Counted from the stretch's first letter, positions 24,420 through 37,159 are shown. The stretch: DNA of 64,000 nucleotides from Physcomitrium patens (GCF_000002425.4 NC_037275.1:8826450-8890449); one strand, 5' to 3'. The notes: generated by a model not told the origin, from the sequence alone. Numbers and translations: made by a program.

Positions 24420-25660
24420 ATTTGTTAGCTTATTGTGATCTTTATCGTAAAAACATGAATTTGATCTTTAATAGCCTTTCTTAATTAGTATTTTTAAATA
24501 TGATTAGTACCACTTTCAAAAGTGAATTTAAATTATAGAAGAATCATAATTTTTTTCCATCAAAGTATCAAGACTTCTAGATAGGAGTAAATCCAACTTA
24601 AATAAATCCAATAAAATATTAAAAAAAATATGATCTTAGATAAAGCTTAGATTGTTATAAAAAATCTTTAAATTTTTTATTTTATTCTATTAAACTTCTC
24701 TAATATATAAATTCTATCTTCTTCCATATTTTTTCTACCAAGAATTCTAAGATTCAATTATGGACTTCATCCACTTGTTTCTTTTAACCACACAACTTAT
24801 TGGCATCGACACTAAATAATATTGTTGACTTCTTTTATAGATGTAGAAATATTATTTCCATAATTAATGTTAATAATACATGAGATTTTCACCCAAAAAA
24901 TGTTCACAAGCTAATAAAGACCTACAATAGTTGCAAATCTATTCTCACAACAACTACGTGTAGCATTCATAATTTTTTTTCTATCTCTATAATAGAAAAC
25001 TTTAACAAATCCATAAGTTGAATTCAAAGCAAGTAATCTGTAATTTTTAATATCAAATCAAAACTTTTACAAAGAAGAGTAGTTCATTCTTTTTTAGAAA
25101 AGAATAAATGTTAATTTAAAGATGGATATTTTGCATCTTTCAAAACACAATAAAAAAAAGTAAAGTAATCTATTTACTTCTAAAAAAACAAGAAAAGAGA
25201 ACTAAGATTCTTTTAAAATTGTGAAGGATATGAATCATAAACAATAAAATGGTCAATACAATCTTGTGTCACAAGCAAAGAGCATATAAACATTCAAAGT
25301 TAATATAATATTAAAATTGGAATAGCTATTGTTTAAGACAAGAAGTCTAGAGACTCTTGAAACAAAAGTAAGTATAAGAAAGGCAATGGCAAAAGTAAAA
25401 AAGGCCTCATTCTTGCCACCATATATACTATATAATTAAAATCTATATAGCAATGTTTTATAAGAACTCCAACATATGACTAACTTGTGAAACAAACTTA
25501 TTATAGGTGTGCTATATAATCAACATGTACCACAAGTCATTAACATGTGTGACACGTAGACAACTTATTGGCTAAGCTTTAAACCTATCAATCACCTACA
25601 AACACGTACAAAGTCAAATCTATGTCTATAAAGCTTCTAATATGAAATTAGTATGATAAT
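24420..25660 (-). mobile_element. Element D: truncated gypsy copy (gag fragment plus 5' LTR)
   Basis: 24420-25219 aligns with the gag regions of B and C (22380-23199), including the complement of the leader before the LTR. An LTR-like unit starting TGTGAAGGATATGAATC lies at about 25220-25660. It contains the CTATTGTTTAAGACA and CCATATATACTA positions shared by the other LTRs. It breaks off after AAAGCTTCTA, so the 3' half of the LTR consensus is incomplete. Pol and the 3' LTR are not seen. Confidence 0.68.
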
Positions 25661-25883
25661 ATTTTGTAGAAAAATATGAAATGTTTAAAATGAATTATAA
25701 AAAATATGTTTTTAAATGTATATTTAAAACATAAAATATTATTATAAAATACTTAAAGTTCTTTAAAAAGAAATATAAATAAAATATTATGCTTAAATCC
25801 TAAATTTTAAATAAAAGTGCATTATAGATGATAATATTATTTTTCAAATAAATCAACAAATGTAAGAATTTATTCTTTGTTAG

Positions 25884-25925
25884 TTTTATTATTTTATTAT
25901 TTTATTATTTTATTATTTTATTTTG
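25884..25925. repeat. TTTTATTA 8-bp tandem repeat
   Basis: Four to five successive TTTTATTA units. Confidence 0.85.
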
Positions 25926-26066
25926 AGATATTATTTTTTCAAATTATAATAATAATAATAAATAAATAAAATTAAAAAATTGGATCAAATTTTTAAATAC
26001 AATAAAATTGCACCTAATCTAGAAATCAATTGATTATTTCATTCAAAATGGCTTTTGAAAATGTCC

Positions 26067-26067
<1 letters not shown>

Positions 26068-26098
<31 letters not shown>
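26068..26098. repeat. Poly-A run of 31
   Basis: Uninterrupted A tract. No retroposon body with target duplications was recognised beside it. Confidence 0.95.
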
Positions 26099-26101
<3 letters not shown>

Positions 26102-26291
26102 AATATGAGTTGTAATCAATAATTTCTTTACTTCTGATAATTTAGTATTTTATTTTGAACATTTTATCTTTAGTTTTATTTTATGAATTAAACATATGAC
26201 TAAAATATTAACTAAAAATTATATTTAAAACAAATTTGAACATCATAAATTACAATGTTTAATTTCAGAATCTCTTAAATAGATAATATAT

Positions 26292-26292
<1 letters not shown>

Positions 26293-26326
<34 letters not shown>
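26293..26326. repeat. (AT)n microsatellite
   Basis: Uninterrupted AT run of about 34 bp. Confidence 0.93.
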
Positions 26327-26327
<1 letters not shown>

Positions 26328-26876
26328 TATTACTTTATATGGTTTATGCCAAGATTCTACTTGATTAGTATGAAATATTGATTATTTGAACTTAAAGTTG
26401 AATTGCATATCTTTGAGTTTTGTAATATAAAGCAAACAAATTATTCATGTTCTTTTATATTCTTAGAGTATATAATAGTACTTTTTTTGATTAGTAAAAC
26501 TTTGAAGTTTATTTTCTTTTTTAAAAATTAAAAAAGAATAGATAAAGTATTTGCTAATCCAAAATTAATGATATTATACACAAAATAATTTTAGTTTTCC
26601 CTTATGAAGATAGTAGTGTTCTTAGAAAACCTTAAGTTTGATTCTTTCTACTTTCTTCATATTGAAATAGTAGTATTTAGTGTTGCTATAGATCCTAATA
26701 TTATGCACTCCTTCCATGTTGTATTATAAGTTCTAGTATTGAACATTCTTATTCATTTACATTTGTTCTTCAATGACTCTTGTTCTTTTCTTGCCAATAC
26801 CTTTGCTTGTATTATTTGTAGAGTACATATATATATCTTTAGACTTACCACTTATATCCTAAAAATGAGTGAATCA

Positions 26877-26898
26877 ATATATATATATATATATATAT
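26877..26898. repeat. (AT)n microsatellite
   Basis: Uninterrupted AT run of about 22 bp. Confidence 0.93.
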
Positions 26899-27615
26899 TT
26901 TAATTAATCAGTTTAGAATTTTGTAAGATTATGTGTGGTTTCTTATTGGTTTTATATAATCAAATGTGTTTCTTATTTTATCCTTTTAAGTGAAAATTTA
27001 GATTCTCACTCCTCTCATAGATTTATAATATTCAAGTGTACAAAATGACTTCAGCAAAACACATTCTGAAACAAAAACACTTCTGTGCTGTACAATAATT
27101 GTTTTGACAGTTACAAGCGCATATCTTTCAAAGAAATTGTCTCTACTCCAAGCTTTTGTTGAATTATTGTGTAATTCAATTATTTCATGTTATCATGCTC
27201 AATTTCTTTTTCTCCAGCATACTTTTGCAAGATCTTACATCTCTTCTCTTTCTTTATCTCTCCTCTCTCTCTCTATCTCTTTATATCCACAAACATTGTA
27301 TTGCCTTTTTTCTTTTCTTCCTCCATTACTTCACAACAACTCTTAATGCATAAATTCTAAAAGGTAGTGTTTTTCCTGACCTACCATTAGTTTTGCTTGG
27401 AGCTGAATTATTTCTCTTCTTTATTCAACTAAATTAGTTCAATAGACTATATTTCCTTGGATTAGATTTGCATTCAATAATTTTGTGCTTAAAAACAAAA
27501 GTAAGATCAGATAAAATAATTTGAAGATTAAATTTTATGTTTGATAAGTCAGATACAACTTAAGAACCTATCTGATATGTTCAATATTGAAACTTCTTAT
27601 TCCTTACCTTTAGAG

Positions 27616-27636
27616 TATATATATATATATATATAT
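27616..27636. repeat. (AT)n microsatellite
   Basis: AT run of about 21 bp followed by GTATATACGG. Confidence 0.93.
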
Positions 27637-28030
27637 GTATATACGGACATCAAAGCTATGATCGTCGTGTAGCCAGCTTCTAGTTCATTTCACAGAAGTT
27701 GTAATGGAACAAACTTATTTGATATATCAAAACATCACACAGTAAAATCAAATCAAATGTCCTCTCAAGATAGGTTAAAGTTTGAGTGAAAATTGTACAT
27801 ATTTCAATCCAAAGGAATTTCAAATGGATGATTTTAATTAAAAAGAAATGATAATTGTTGCCAAGACGAATTCAATACAACAATCAGCCGATTTCCACCT
27901 CAATCGGAAAGGCACCTTAATTCATATATTTATTAAATTTTTATAGTGGTAGCTCATAAATTCCTCCAAGCATGGATCGAAATTTTGTGGTTTTCATTGC
28001 CTCCATTACTAACAACCGTTAATGCCGACT

Positions 28031-28530
28031 AATTAATAAGAAGACTAACCACGATGAAACGTGAGAACTGAACATTAATCCCACAATGCCACGCTGTCAT
28101 AAATGTGGCAGCGGAAGTCAAGCTGACGTGGTCGCCAGTGACGCTGACTTGGACTCTCATTTACTCCACAGCACAAAGAAAGGTGCCAGCTGGAGAATAT
28201 TCTAGAAAATCGTATTACCCGTCTGGCTCCGATCCATTCTGCCACGAAGGACCCCTCCACGTGGCCTGAATTCCCGAGGCGTATCCTGATCCCACCTGGC
28301 ATGGCTCCACGCTCACATCCCATTGGTGCTGACCCGTCTTATCCCACATTGACTCCTCGTGGATATTATCCTACGTATCACATACGGTGAGTCTAATCCG
28401 GTACCGTTCTGTTCATACCGCGCAGAGGGGTGCCCCATTTGATATCGCTCCACAGTATCACGCTATCCTGACCTCTCCCCAACTTGTGCTAAGGAACTCA
28501 CGAGCCCACTATTTCGTGACCTGGCCGATT
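28031..28530. other. GC-normal island with a perfect G-box
   Basis: Composition shifts sharply from AT-rich to balanced. A palindromic CCACGTGG (G-box/ABRE core) lies at 28257-28264 with several CCACGTG-like and CCCATTGG motifs around it. An open frame on the minus strand (28075-28323) has no recognisable protein. It could be promoter DNA or the edge of an unrecognised element. Confidence 0.4.
28257..28264. promoter_or_regulatory. G-box palindrome CCACGTGG
   Basis: Binding core for plant bZIP/bHLH factors. The nearest downstream gene start is 3.4 kb away, so its relevance is unproven. Confidence 0.4.
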
Positions 28531-28848
28531 AGGACTTGCGCAGATGTTGATATGGATACTGTGTAGAGTTGTATTCGTACAAAATCAAGGGGGTGAGATA
28601 TGCAGTATAGGATCCGTATAGGACGAGAATATAGGGTAGCGGTAGAGAAGCGACGGGTGGGGCTAAAAGCGGGTCATGGCACGGCACCATTTTCAAAAAC
28701 AGGATATAACTGTGTGAAAGGGTATAATTTATGCCAATGTCATCACATGTTGTTCTAAACTTGTGTTGCATATGACAAAAACATTGTGATGTGCTACAGA
28801 ATGAAATTCAATATGCATTGGGGTGTGTAACACAAGTTCAGGGCAGCT

Positions 28849-28940
28849 TGTGGTGGCATTAGCAAAAATTACGATAACTTGCAATGAGTGGCAAGTTATG
28901 GTGGCAATAGCAAAACAATATGTGATGGCATTAGCAACAC
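28849..28940. repeat. Three imperfect ~20-bp repeats around a short hairpin
   Basis: TGTGGTGGCATTAGCAAAAA (28849), ATGGTGGCAATAGCAAAAC (28897) and TGTGATGGCATTAGCAACAC (28921) are variants of one unit. Between the first two lies a perfect 9-bp stem, ATAACTTGC / GCAAGTTAT, with an 8-base loop (28874-28899). Confidence 0.7.
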
Positions 28941-31669
28941 CCTAATTATGTAAAAATCATCATCTTCAAAAAATGAGATTTGTTACCAACATTTGATTTT
29001 GATGATTTTTTTTAGATGAAGCATTGTTCAATTGCAAGTCAAATGAATGTTTTGTATTTTTACATAATCACTTCATTTTTGGATTTTCTTTGTCTTGTAT
29101 TTTATCACAGGATCATAATAGTAGGGTCACCACAACATTACATACGTTCTATAGATGGGTGCCATTGCATTATCATTATCATCATCAGCACAGTAGTTAT
29201 ATGCTGCACAGAATTTCAAATCAACCTCTTAGGCACATCAGCTCCTTCCTTCATGTGGTCCAAGATAAATCAAAATAAACAAATAAAAAGAGAAAATATA
29301 CAGCAATGAAATGTGTTGTTGGGGCTGAGCAAGCACTCCTCAATTCAAACACATACCCATGTCATGCATGGACATAAAAATGTGAACCCTTTCATGCACC
29401 AAAACATATGTCTTGTATCATTGTTATTATCATTGAAAATATTGGCAACAAAGAAGAAGAGATTAAAATTCTCTACCTCTACTTTAAACCTAACAAGCTT
29501 TTGGCTTTCCCACATTGGATTCTGGCACAGGCCTAAAAGTTGCTAGATGCTGGTAATGGGGAATGGACCTATGGCCCTATAATCTCATCATCAGCAAGTG
29601 TGACCAGGTAAGAAAGATAGGTGGCTTCACTGGCACAGTCCATGCTGTGAAACACAGTCCCCTTGTAATAGAACCAAACAGGTCAAACTACCGTTGTACA
29701 AGTTCAAAGTAATAAGAAAAGCATATTCCACCAGCAGCCATACTTGCCTTATTTAGTACCCACTACTATTCTAATTCATGAACACCCATCTTTTCTTCTC
29801 CCCACGTGCAAATATCTCCCTTGCAAATTGCACACCTGTGAGCCCATATTGGCAATCCCACTCCTCCCCCCCCCCTACATTCCATTCATTAAGGATGAAG
29901 GAATGAGCTTCAAGTCCCTTTGCCTCTGCGAGTTTCATAACCCACACTCCCATTAGGGCTGTAAGGCCTTGACAAATAAGGGAGGGGGGTACATAGCCTT
30001 TCACTGTGGAGAGTGTTGGGTTTTTTGATGGGGGGGGGGTGAGGTGGCTAAATCAAGGACAATCTTTATAACTCACGTGAATAGAACTCAGTGCCTCGCC
30101 ATACATTCATCCACGGGAGGAAGGGATGATCATCCATATTCGGAACGAATAGAAAGCAAATTGCAAGGCAGAGTGGGGGATCAGGTGCGTACCTCATTCT
30201 TCGTCTTGGTCTTCTTCGTCGTCGTCGTCGTCGTTGTTCTGGGAGTGTCGCGGCCCCCACCCACTCCATTAAAAGCGTCGCAAATTTTACAACCTGCGGA
30301 TCGGGGGTGCTTCCCATGCACATCCCACGCGGCGCTATTTCCAGGGGGAGTTGGCTGTTTCCATCCGCACCCAAATGTAGACCACCGCAGAATACTAGCA
30401 TCCTCACACTCGATGAGTGTCTAATTTTGCAGGACGCAGTTCTCCTTTTTTTCCCCTGACCCCGTCGTTCGTTGCTTCGTGCGCTCGATCGTAGTTTCCT
30501 TCGCTGCCTCGTCATCAGATGCCAAGGGGTCATCATGCTCTACTCCCAGGCAAGGTGTAATTAAAGGATGGCATTGGGTTCGTGTGTGGGTCCCGGTTCC
30601 GTTTGATTTTGTTCGGCTGTGGGTTTGGAGCTCCTTCCTTCTCGCTCGCCATGCGAGTGTGGTGCAGCTTGCTAAGGGCGGGGAAATTTGAGGAAGCCAG
30701 GAGTGAGTGTGCGTGTATGTGTGAGAGAGAGGGAAAGAGAGTGAGACGAACTAAGGCGTGTGCGTCTTTTTGGCGGCGCTTTTGATGAACCTGGACCACT
30801 TGCACTGGGCTCGAGATGTGATCCTCTTCGAGTGTCCCTAAGCACTGTAGCGCCGGCGGGTTTGTTCATAGTCATACACCTTGTGTTGAACCGCGAGGCC
30901 GTCGTGTGGGTTTGTTCCTGATTGATGGTGCTTGTTAGCACTCGAAGCATTGTTGGATTCTGGTGTAGAGGCGTTTGTGATTGGGTCCCGGTGGATAGCA
31001 GGTGAACGGTTCAGTTTGGACTTTTTTTTGGAGCGGCGCGGTGACGGTTGTTGTGTAGATCTCTTCGTGGATTCTTCTTTCGGTATTGTTCTCCCCTCCC
31101 TGATTGCGAGAGGGTGTGTTCTGTGAAAGGCTGATGTCCCATTCTCCAGAAGTCGTGGATCACGTAATGCAGTGAACAGCTTATTTCAACTCTGAAGTGT
31201 CTTGGCCTGGACGTCGCAGACGCTTCTTTTATCCGGCAGAGAAGGCCTAAAATTCGGTTGTTGTTCTCAGATCTTTCAATGAGAGCTTTCTGGTAACTTC
31301 TTGCATTGCTCTTTGAACGTGATGTCCTTGGACAATTGTGCCAGAGAAGATTTTTGACACTGGTCTGTTGAAGGAACTTTCAAGATCCTCACACTTCTGC
31401 TAGAACTCTAGTAAGCGGGATTCTAGTTCGAAAGGTTTACGAACGAATGTATAATCCCAACATACAACTGGGCATTGAAGTTTTCGAAGGAATTACTTTT
31501 TCACTTGCAGGAATCACCAACACTGCGTTGAACACCAGGAAGTAAGAGTGGATGCGCTCAGTGAAGCGTCTCGGACGGTTGCGCGTGGAAGCAGTCCTCT
31601 TATTGTGAAGGCAGCAAATGGCTGTTACTCTTTGTCGGGTCTGAGATAGTTCATTGAAGCTGACCTACA
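28941..31669. other. Upstream region and probable leader of the zinc-finger gene
   Basis: No coding region is supported. Composition becomes GC-richer toward 30000, with a CGTCGT run near 30209-30233. A spliced 5' leader is possible: TTTTTCACTTGCAG at about 31497-31510 looks like a 3' splice site. The frames on both strands are low complexity or short. Confidence 0.45.
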
Positions 31670-33551
31670 ATGCCTGGCCCTTGCTTCTCATGGGCCAAGT
31701 CCATTTCCTTCAAAGCCAAGTCAATAACTTTCAAGTCTGATTCAGGCTCGGAGATATCCCACGAGTCTCGTTCCGGTTCATTCTCGTCGACACCGCTCAG
31801 GGGTGAACATTCGAAGTCCCCTCCACGCCGCTATGGCTGTACGCAAGGTTGTACTCCTAGCATTGCCAACTTGAAAGAAATGCTCCAAGGCAACAGTTCG
31901 TTGCTCAGTAGCAAATCTTCTTCACATTCTTCCTCCTGCGCCAGCCCTCCGAAGAACGAATCGTATATCCATCAGACCAAGAATGGGGATTACATGTATC
32001 GTGCACCTCTCCAGTCGAAACCGAACAGGACCTTTCGGAAACAGAACAGCTTCGGCAGTGCACAAGAGGTAACTAGGACCTCAAGGGAGCTGGTAAACAT
32101 TGATGTGAGTACCAAGGAGAACCTATGTCTTGTGAAGGGGTGTTGCGAGTGCAGCAAGCATTGCAACCCAGGGGGTGGTAGGATTTTCCCGAGGGATCCT
32201 CAACATCATGGCTCTCTTTCTCCCAAGTGCTTCTGCCCGAAATGTGGAGAGGCGTTTTTCAAGCCTGAGGCCCTAGAGCTGCATCAAGTCGTCCGTCATG
32301 CTGGTATGATTCTTAAGTTCCTTGATATTCGTGCCTTGAACATGTGTGACTATAAATCGGAAGTCTTCCTCCCTGCCTCTAACATGAATCCAAATGTTAG
32401 ATTTTAAGCATTTCTTTAACGTTTTGGGTTGAAAACAATTGCCCCTTGAGGTTTCGCCTGGTAGTAGTTTCTAATCTCTGAGAGTCTATTAAATTACCGA
32501 CAGAGATAGACGATCATTCGTCCCAGCTTCTGTTGTTTTAGGTGTTGCCTCGTGTTCTTACACCGCTACACGGAATGCCATTCAAAACGATTATTACCTT
32601 TTTCGAGTCTCTGCATGTAGGGACGACTTTTTGCCTCTTAGGTCATGAGATTAATGCATGACTCATTAATATTTACAGATGTGATTCGTTTTATTCTGTA
32701 ATGACATGGCTCTATTATCCTTTCTACCTCAATCCGTGGTTTGTGTATCAGCTGGCCCGACACTCGTGCTTTCTGAGTCTGCAATGCGATACCTCGATCC
32801 ATGCATGTGGTTATTTGAGGGAATGATAAGGAGTTATATCCACATGAGTCCAGGTACATGACTGTCGTATCGTGGGCTTTCCTACTTGTAGTCTGATATG
32901 AAGTGGGTATCTGTGCCCACAGTCTCGGAGCTTGGAAGCGGAAATTCGTCCCTCAACGTGATAGAGATCATATTCAAGACAAGTTGGTCGGTAAAAGGGG
33001 CTCCCTGCACCAGAATTGAGCGAATTCTCAAGATCGACAACACCGAAAAGCACATCTCAGAGTTTCACAACTACCGTGATGCTGTGAAGAAAGCAGCTGC
33101 CGACGAAGGTATGCAGCATGAAAGATGTCTGGCGGACGGAAACGAACTTCTACGTTTCTACGGTTCGTCTTTCATGTGCTGTCTGGGAATCAACGGATCT
33201 ACCAACCTTTGCAGCATGAGCGCATGCAACGTTTGCAGTATTATTCGATGGGGATTTGCAGTTCGAAAGGAGAAGGGTATCTTTACAACGGCAAGCAGCG
33301 GCAAAGCGCATGAAATTATCATGGCCGAGGAGAAAGAGAATTGGAGAGGAAAGCATGCAATGCTTGTTTGCAGAGTGATTGCCGGGAGAATCTTTAGGTC
33401 ACCAGAGAGAACTTCTAGAGTCCACCATGCCTCATGCCTACCTGATGGTTACGACTCAGTTTCCCCTGGATCGGCAACAAATCTGGATGAGCTCACTGTC
33501 TTCAATCCTAAAGCTGTACTCCCATGTTTTCTAGTTGTGTATACGATTTAA
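31670..33551 (+). CDS. Plant C2H2 zinc-finger protein with PARP-like C-terminal domain, 420 aa
   Basis: Two exons, 31670-32303 and 32923-33551 (TAA), join in frame across a 619-bp GT-AG intron. The junction restores the family reading RHAVSELGSGNSS. The N-terminal third is Ser-rich (MPGPCFSWAKSISFKAKS; basic and probably disordered), then a Cys-rich patch (CLVKGCCECSKHC, residues 153-165). One C2H2 finger follows, C-X2-C-X12-H-X4-H at residues 189-210. The C-terminal domain reads VIEIIFKTSW, IERILKIDN, CLADGNELLRFYG, CGLGINGS-like CCLGINGST, CNVCSIIRWGF, GIFTTASSGKAHEI, MLVCRVIAGR and AVLPCFLVVY. This is the arrangement of the Arabidopsis At1g75710-type proteins. From memory, that C-terminal domain is assigned to the PARP-catalytic-like fold; enzymatic activity is not established. 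Probably nuclear. The ATG is the first in a clean frame. Confidence 0.9.
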
Positions 33552-35440
33552 AGCCCTCCCTCTTCTTGGCTTTCTTTCGTGCACAGTCAGGTTTTGAGTG
33601 CTCTCGCGTCACAGTGCGACAGAGTATGAGATTCTATCCCTGTCCCACGGGCTTAGGTCGGAACTTGTAAGATATAACTGTAGAATTACAACAATTGATT
33701 CTTTAGGTGGGCGATACATCAATGTGTATACCGTGTCTACCTCAAAAAGAAAACTGAACCTGCTTGGCAAGTTCCATGTTTTTAAATATGATTATTGTGA
33801 TATCTTAGTGAGGTTTGCACAGGATAGTTGCCAGCATAATGCCATGGGGTAAGCATGTTACCAGGACATTCCTTTCTTTGTGCACTGTGTTCATTTGTAG
33901 TTCTAGTGCGAAAGTATAGGTTGGTACTTAGGATTGCTTCAGCTGGCTCATTGGAGCCTCCGGCGATTATGTTCCTGCATGCAGCACAGAATTGACTGGT
34001 TGCCATCACATCCTGAACAGGTCTGGTTCGATTTATCAAGTTGAAGGCCTCATGAGGACGAATGGCAATGTGAAGCTGCACGGGCTTTACTCCTGTGTAC
34101 ATCAACGTGTGCACGCCTCGCATCGACCTTGAAATTGCTCAGTTGGCCCGGCGCACCTCATTTACTCGCAGTTTTGAAATCTACAATCTGTGCATGAATG
34201 GATACTTGGTTGTGATCACTTGAGTTTTTTGGTTCTGATCCTGCCAGTCCCTACAGCTGGAGTTTTCATGTCGAAAATCCAGAGTTCTGACTTGATTCGA
34301 CATCGGAAAAACTGCATCTATAACAATGGATGTACACCTGTCTCGATCGGAATGCACACCTCAACTTACTCTAGAGAACAATTCGCATCTGCCTCATTGT
34401 TCACCCTCCACTTAGAACTTAACCCGATGCTCCACTTTCGAAACTTTAGATAATTCGACCTAGCAATGTCTCCCTCAACCTTCTTGTCGGATGAAGGCAG
34501 AATTAGCAGCAGTTTACTTGGTAAATCTGAATAAGTTTTGGCATAAGAATTGTGGATATTCAGTTTTGGTAGTTTATTTTGGCGCAGGCAGGAGTGCGAC
34601 TTACAATGTCTTTGCCTTCAATGTTGTTAACTGGGCAATCCATTGCGCGTGTCTTCTCGCCAATCATCACTCTTGAAGTTGAAGCTAGAGAATTGGTTCC
34701 AAAAGTTTCACTCTTTCCTCAGATCTATAGGTTGGCAAATGTACTGTGTATGATCAGGCTGCAGCACTTGGTATCCTTTTCCGGAGAAGTGCTGAAACAG
34801 CGTCACATGACTAAAAGTGTACATTGAATATTCTCTGTGTACAACATTCATGAAGAAAGCTAAGGCACTTATCAAAGCCGATTTTGACGAAGATAACATT
34901 TGGCATAATGGGTGATTATTTATTCTCTACACGAACACATTTCCACTGATACTACGAAAAACAAAATTCCCAACAGCTCTGCATTTAAAGAGAACTCTGG
35001 TGTGAGCCACAAGGGAACCCAGTGTCACAGCACGCTTTTGAGATGGACCTCGGCAATAAACCTGACGATAGCATGTTTTCCTCAACGTCATTTACTACTT
35101 CAAAGAAAGCTCCAAACTTCTGCACAATTGTTATATTCTTTATTCTCTTTACATCTTTTCATCCGTGTCCCCCATGTTGAGCAATTAAGAGTCCTTTCTC
35201 CAAAAGCCTGTAGCCTTGCAATTACATCGATGGAATGATTCTAAAAGCCGGCTTCCAATTGATTCGATTTTTGGAGGTTCTCTAACTGCCCTGTGCTGAA
35301 GATGGGAAACACACACTGATTTAGTATCGACAATTCTGTGGTAAACAAACTCACTCCAGAGCTCTGAGTCTTGTTTACCATCACGCTGGCAGCATCAGAC
35401 TCCACATCAAGATCAGTAATTAAAGATGGACAAAGCGGAG
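33552..35440. other. 3' flank and intergenic DNA
   Basis: Probable 3' UTR followed by unique DNA of ordinary composition. Frames up to 113 codons occur on both strands but none resembles a protein family. No RNA gene was recognised. Confidence 0.55.
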
Positions 35441-36012
35441 AGTTACGAGCTGAGCTTTTGTCCAGGGTGCCTTCTATTCACGCGTGTGTTCTGAGGCTTC
35501 TGGCTACAGAACCCAGAGGCTGACCTCACAAGTGGAGGAAAAACAAAGGGGATGAGAAAAGAAAGGAATAAAAGATGTCGAAGAAGAAGAAAGAAGAAGA
35601 GTGGCCAGTTTATATGTAGCAAGTGGGATCTGGGGCTTGTGTTCTCATCTTTATCTTTTTTATCTGTCATTCTTTGTAGTGGGGAAGATGAGGGGGAGCC
35701 ATTGGAGCTGGCAGGCAGGTGATGTAGAACTGGTCTCACCCTGCAATGCAGGATTTTCCAAATTCTGAATGAGATTGACTTGTGACAGGACACGTAGAGT
35801 CTTGTCTTTTGACCCCTAACTGCACATAAGAATAATATCTGTTGCAGCAAGATAAAAATAAAAAGGAGACACAACAACAATGAAAAGGTAAAAGAAAGAC
35901 ATGACAGTGGTGATAAATTTTGCAAAGAGATGGATGACTGAACAAACCAGTCTCCAAGCTTTGAGTGTTTGTGGGCTTGTAAACACAATGCCCCCCCCCT
36001 GAGAAGAAGAAT

Positions 36013-36080
36013 GTAATAATAATAATAATAATAATAATGATAAGAATAAAACTAAAAAAAAAAAAAAAAAAAAAAAAAAA
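36013..36080. repeat. (AAT)n microsatellite followed by A27
   Basis: About eight AAT units (36013-36038) and an A tract at 36054-36080. Confidence 0.93.
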
Positions 36081-37117
36081 CACATTGAGCTTGCCTCAAA
36101 CATCTTGTTGTACATGGCAAAAGGGAAAGATTGCTTTGAAGTTACACAATTGATTGTAAAAGGCTGATTATGTGAAGGAGAACATGCCTTTCACAAGTGT
36201 GCAATACAATGCTGGAGAAATTTAGACCATGTCATTTTATTTCATTTTTGAAAAAATTCCATCTTTGAGGGTAGTAGGATGTTGGATTCTGACTGTAATA
36301 CTTCTTGCATTCCATTGAAACTCATGTGCATGTATGCTATCAGTAGTGAATTACATTACTATGTAATGCATATTTTTTTTAATCAACAGTAACTGGATTT
36401 AATTCCCAACACAACCAAATGACATGGGTACTTCTCACACTGACAGAAAGAAAGAAAATAATCTTTGGGGCAATGTAGTAAAAAAAGAGTGTGCAAAAAA
36501 AAGGGGTCAAAATCAAAGCAGGTTGGAAAGTGTTGTTGTCATTTTACCTCAGTTCCCATGCACAGTTCCCCACAAGTGAAGCATTGTGTGTGCCAAGGCT
36601 TTTTTCCTTGCATGCAACAAAGGAGGGCTGAAGTAGGGTCTCCTCTTCCTCTTCCTCCCTGTGCAGTTGGTTGGGCCCATAGAGGACAGACAGATTCATA
36701 TATTCACACACACTCCTGCATTACATGTTGGCATGGTATGGGAAGGGGGCACTGAGCTGGGAGTCAACCACCTCAGTGGAGACCATGAGCTTGCTAGCCA
36801 GCTTAGCTATCTGGCCAGCTGGGTTGTAAAGGGCAGTCCTCCCTCCAGGTTGGCAGATTCCCCCACAGAATCGTCCCCTCCCCCCCCCCCCAATCCTCCT
36901 ACCCTCCTTGGCTTCTTCCTCTTCCTGTTTCCTGGCAACGAAGGAGGACAAGGAGGGTGGTGTCAGGTGAGAGAGAGGGAGGGACACATTATGTGGCTTT
37001 GGAGGAGGGGGTGGGAGGGATCAAGATCATCCTTCCTGGATGGCTGGAATGCAAGGGATGGATGGGATTGGTTTATGGATGGATGGCGAACTCAGGATGT
37101 GTATCTCTTTCATCCGT

Positions 37118-37122
<5 letters not shown>

Positions 37123-37154
<32 letters not shown>
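37123..37154. repeat. (GA)16 microsatellite
   Basis: Uninterrupted GA run. GA/CT tracts are common in plant 5' regions. Confidence 0.95.

Positions 37155-37159
<5 letters not shown>

Larger units (their letters stand above)
25661..28030. other. AT-rich intergenic DNA with simple repeats
   Basis: No gene is supported. Reading frames at 27104-27353 are low-complexity CT-rich sequence. The region holds several microsatellites, listed separately. Confidence 0.6.

Noticed and set aside
26068-26098. Poly-A tract as the tail of a LINE/SINE or retrogene
   Set aside because: No coding remnant, internal promoter boxes or flanking direct repeats were found beside it.
34190-34453. 87-codon frame downstream of the zinc-finger gene
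   Set aside because: No homology recognised; neighbouring frames on both strands are equally open.
35443-36115. Overlapping minus-strand frames with long Phe/Leu runs
   Set aside because: They arise from poly-A, AAT and AAG repeats read on the other strand.
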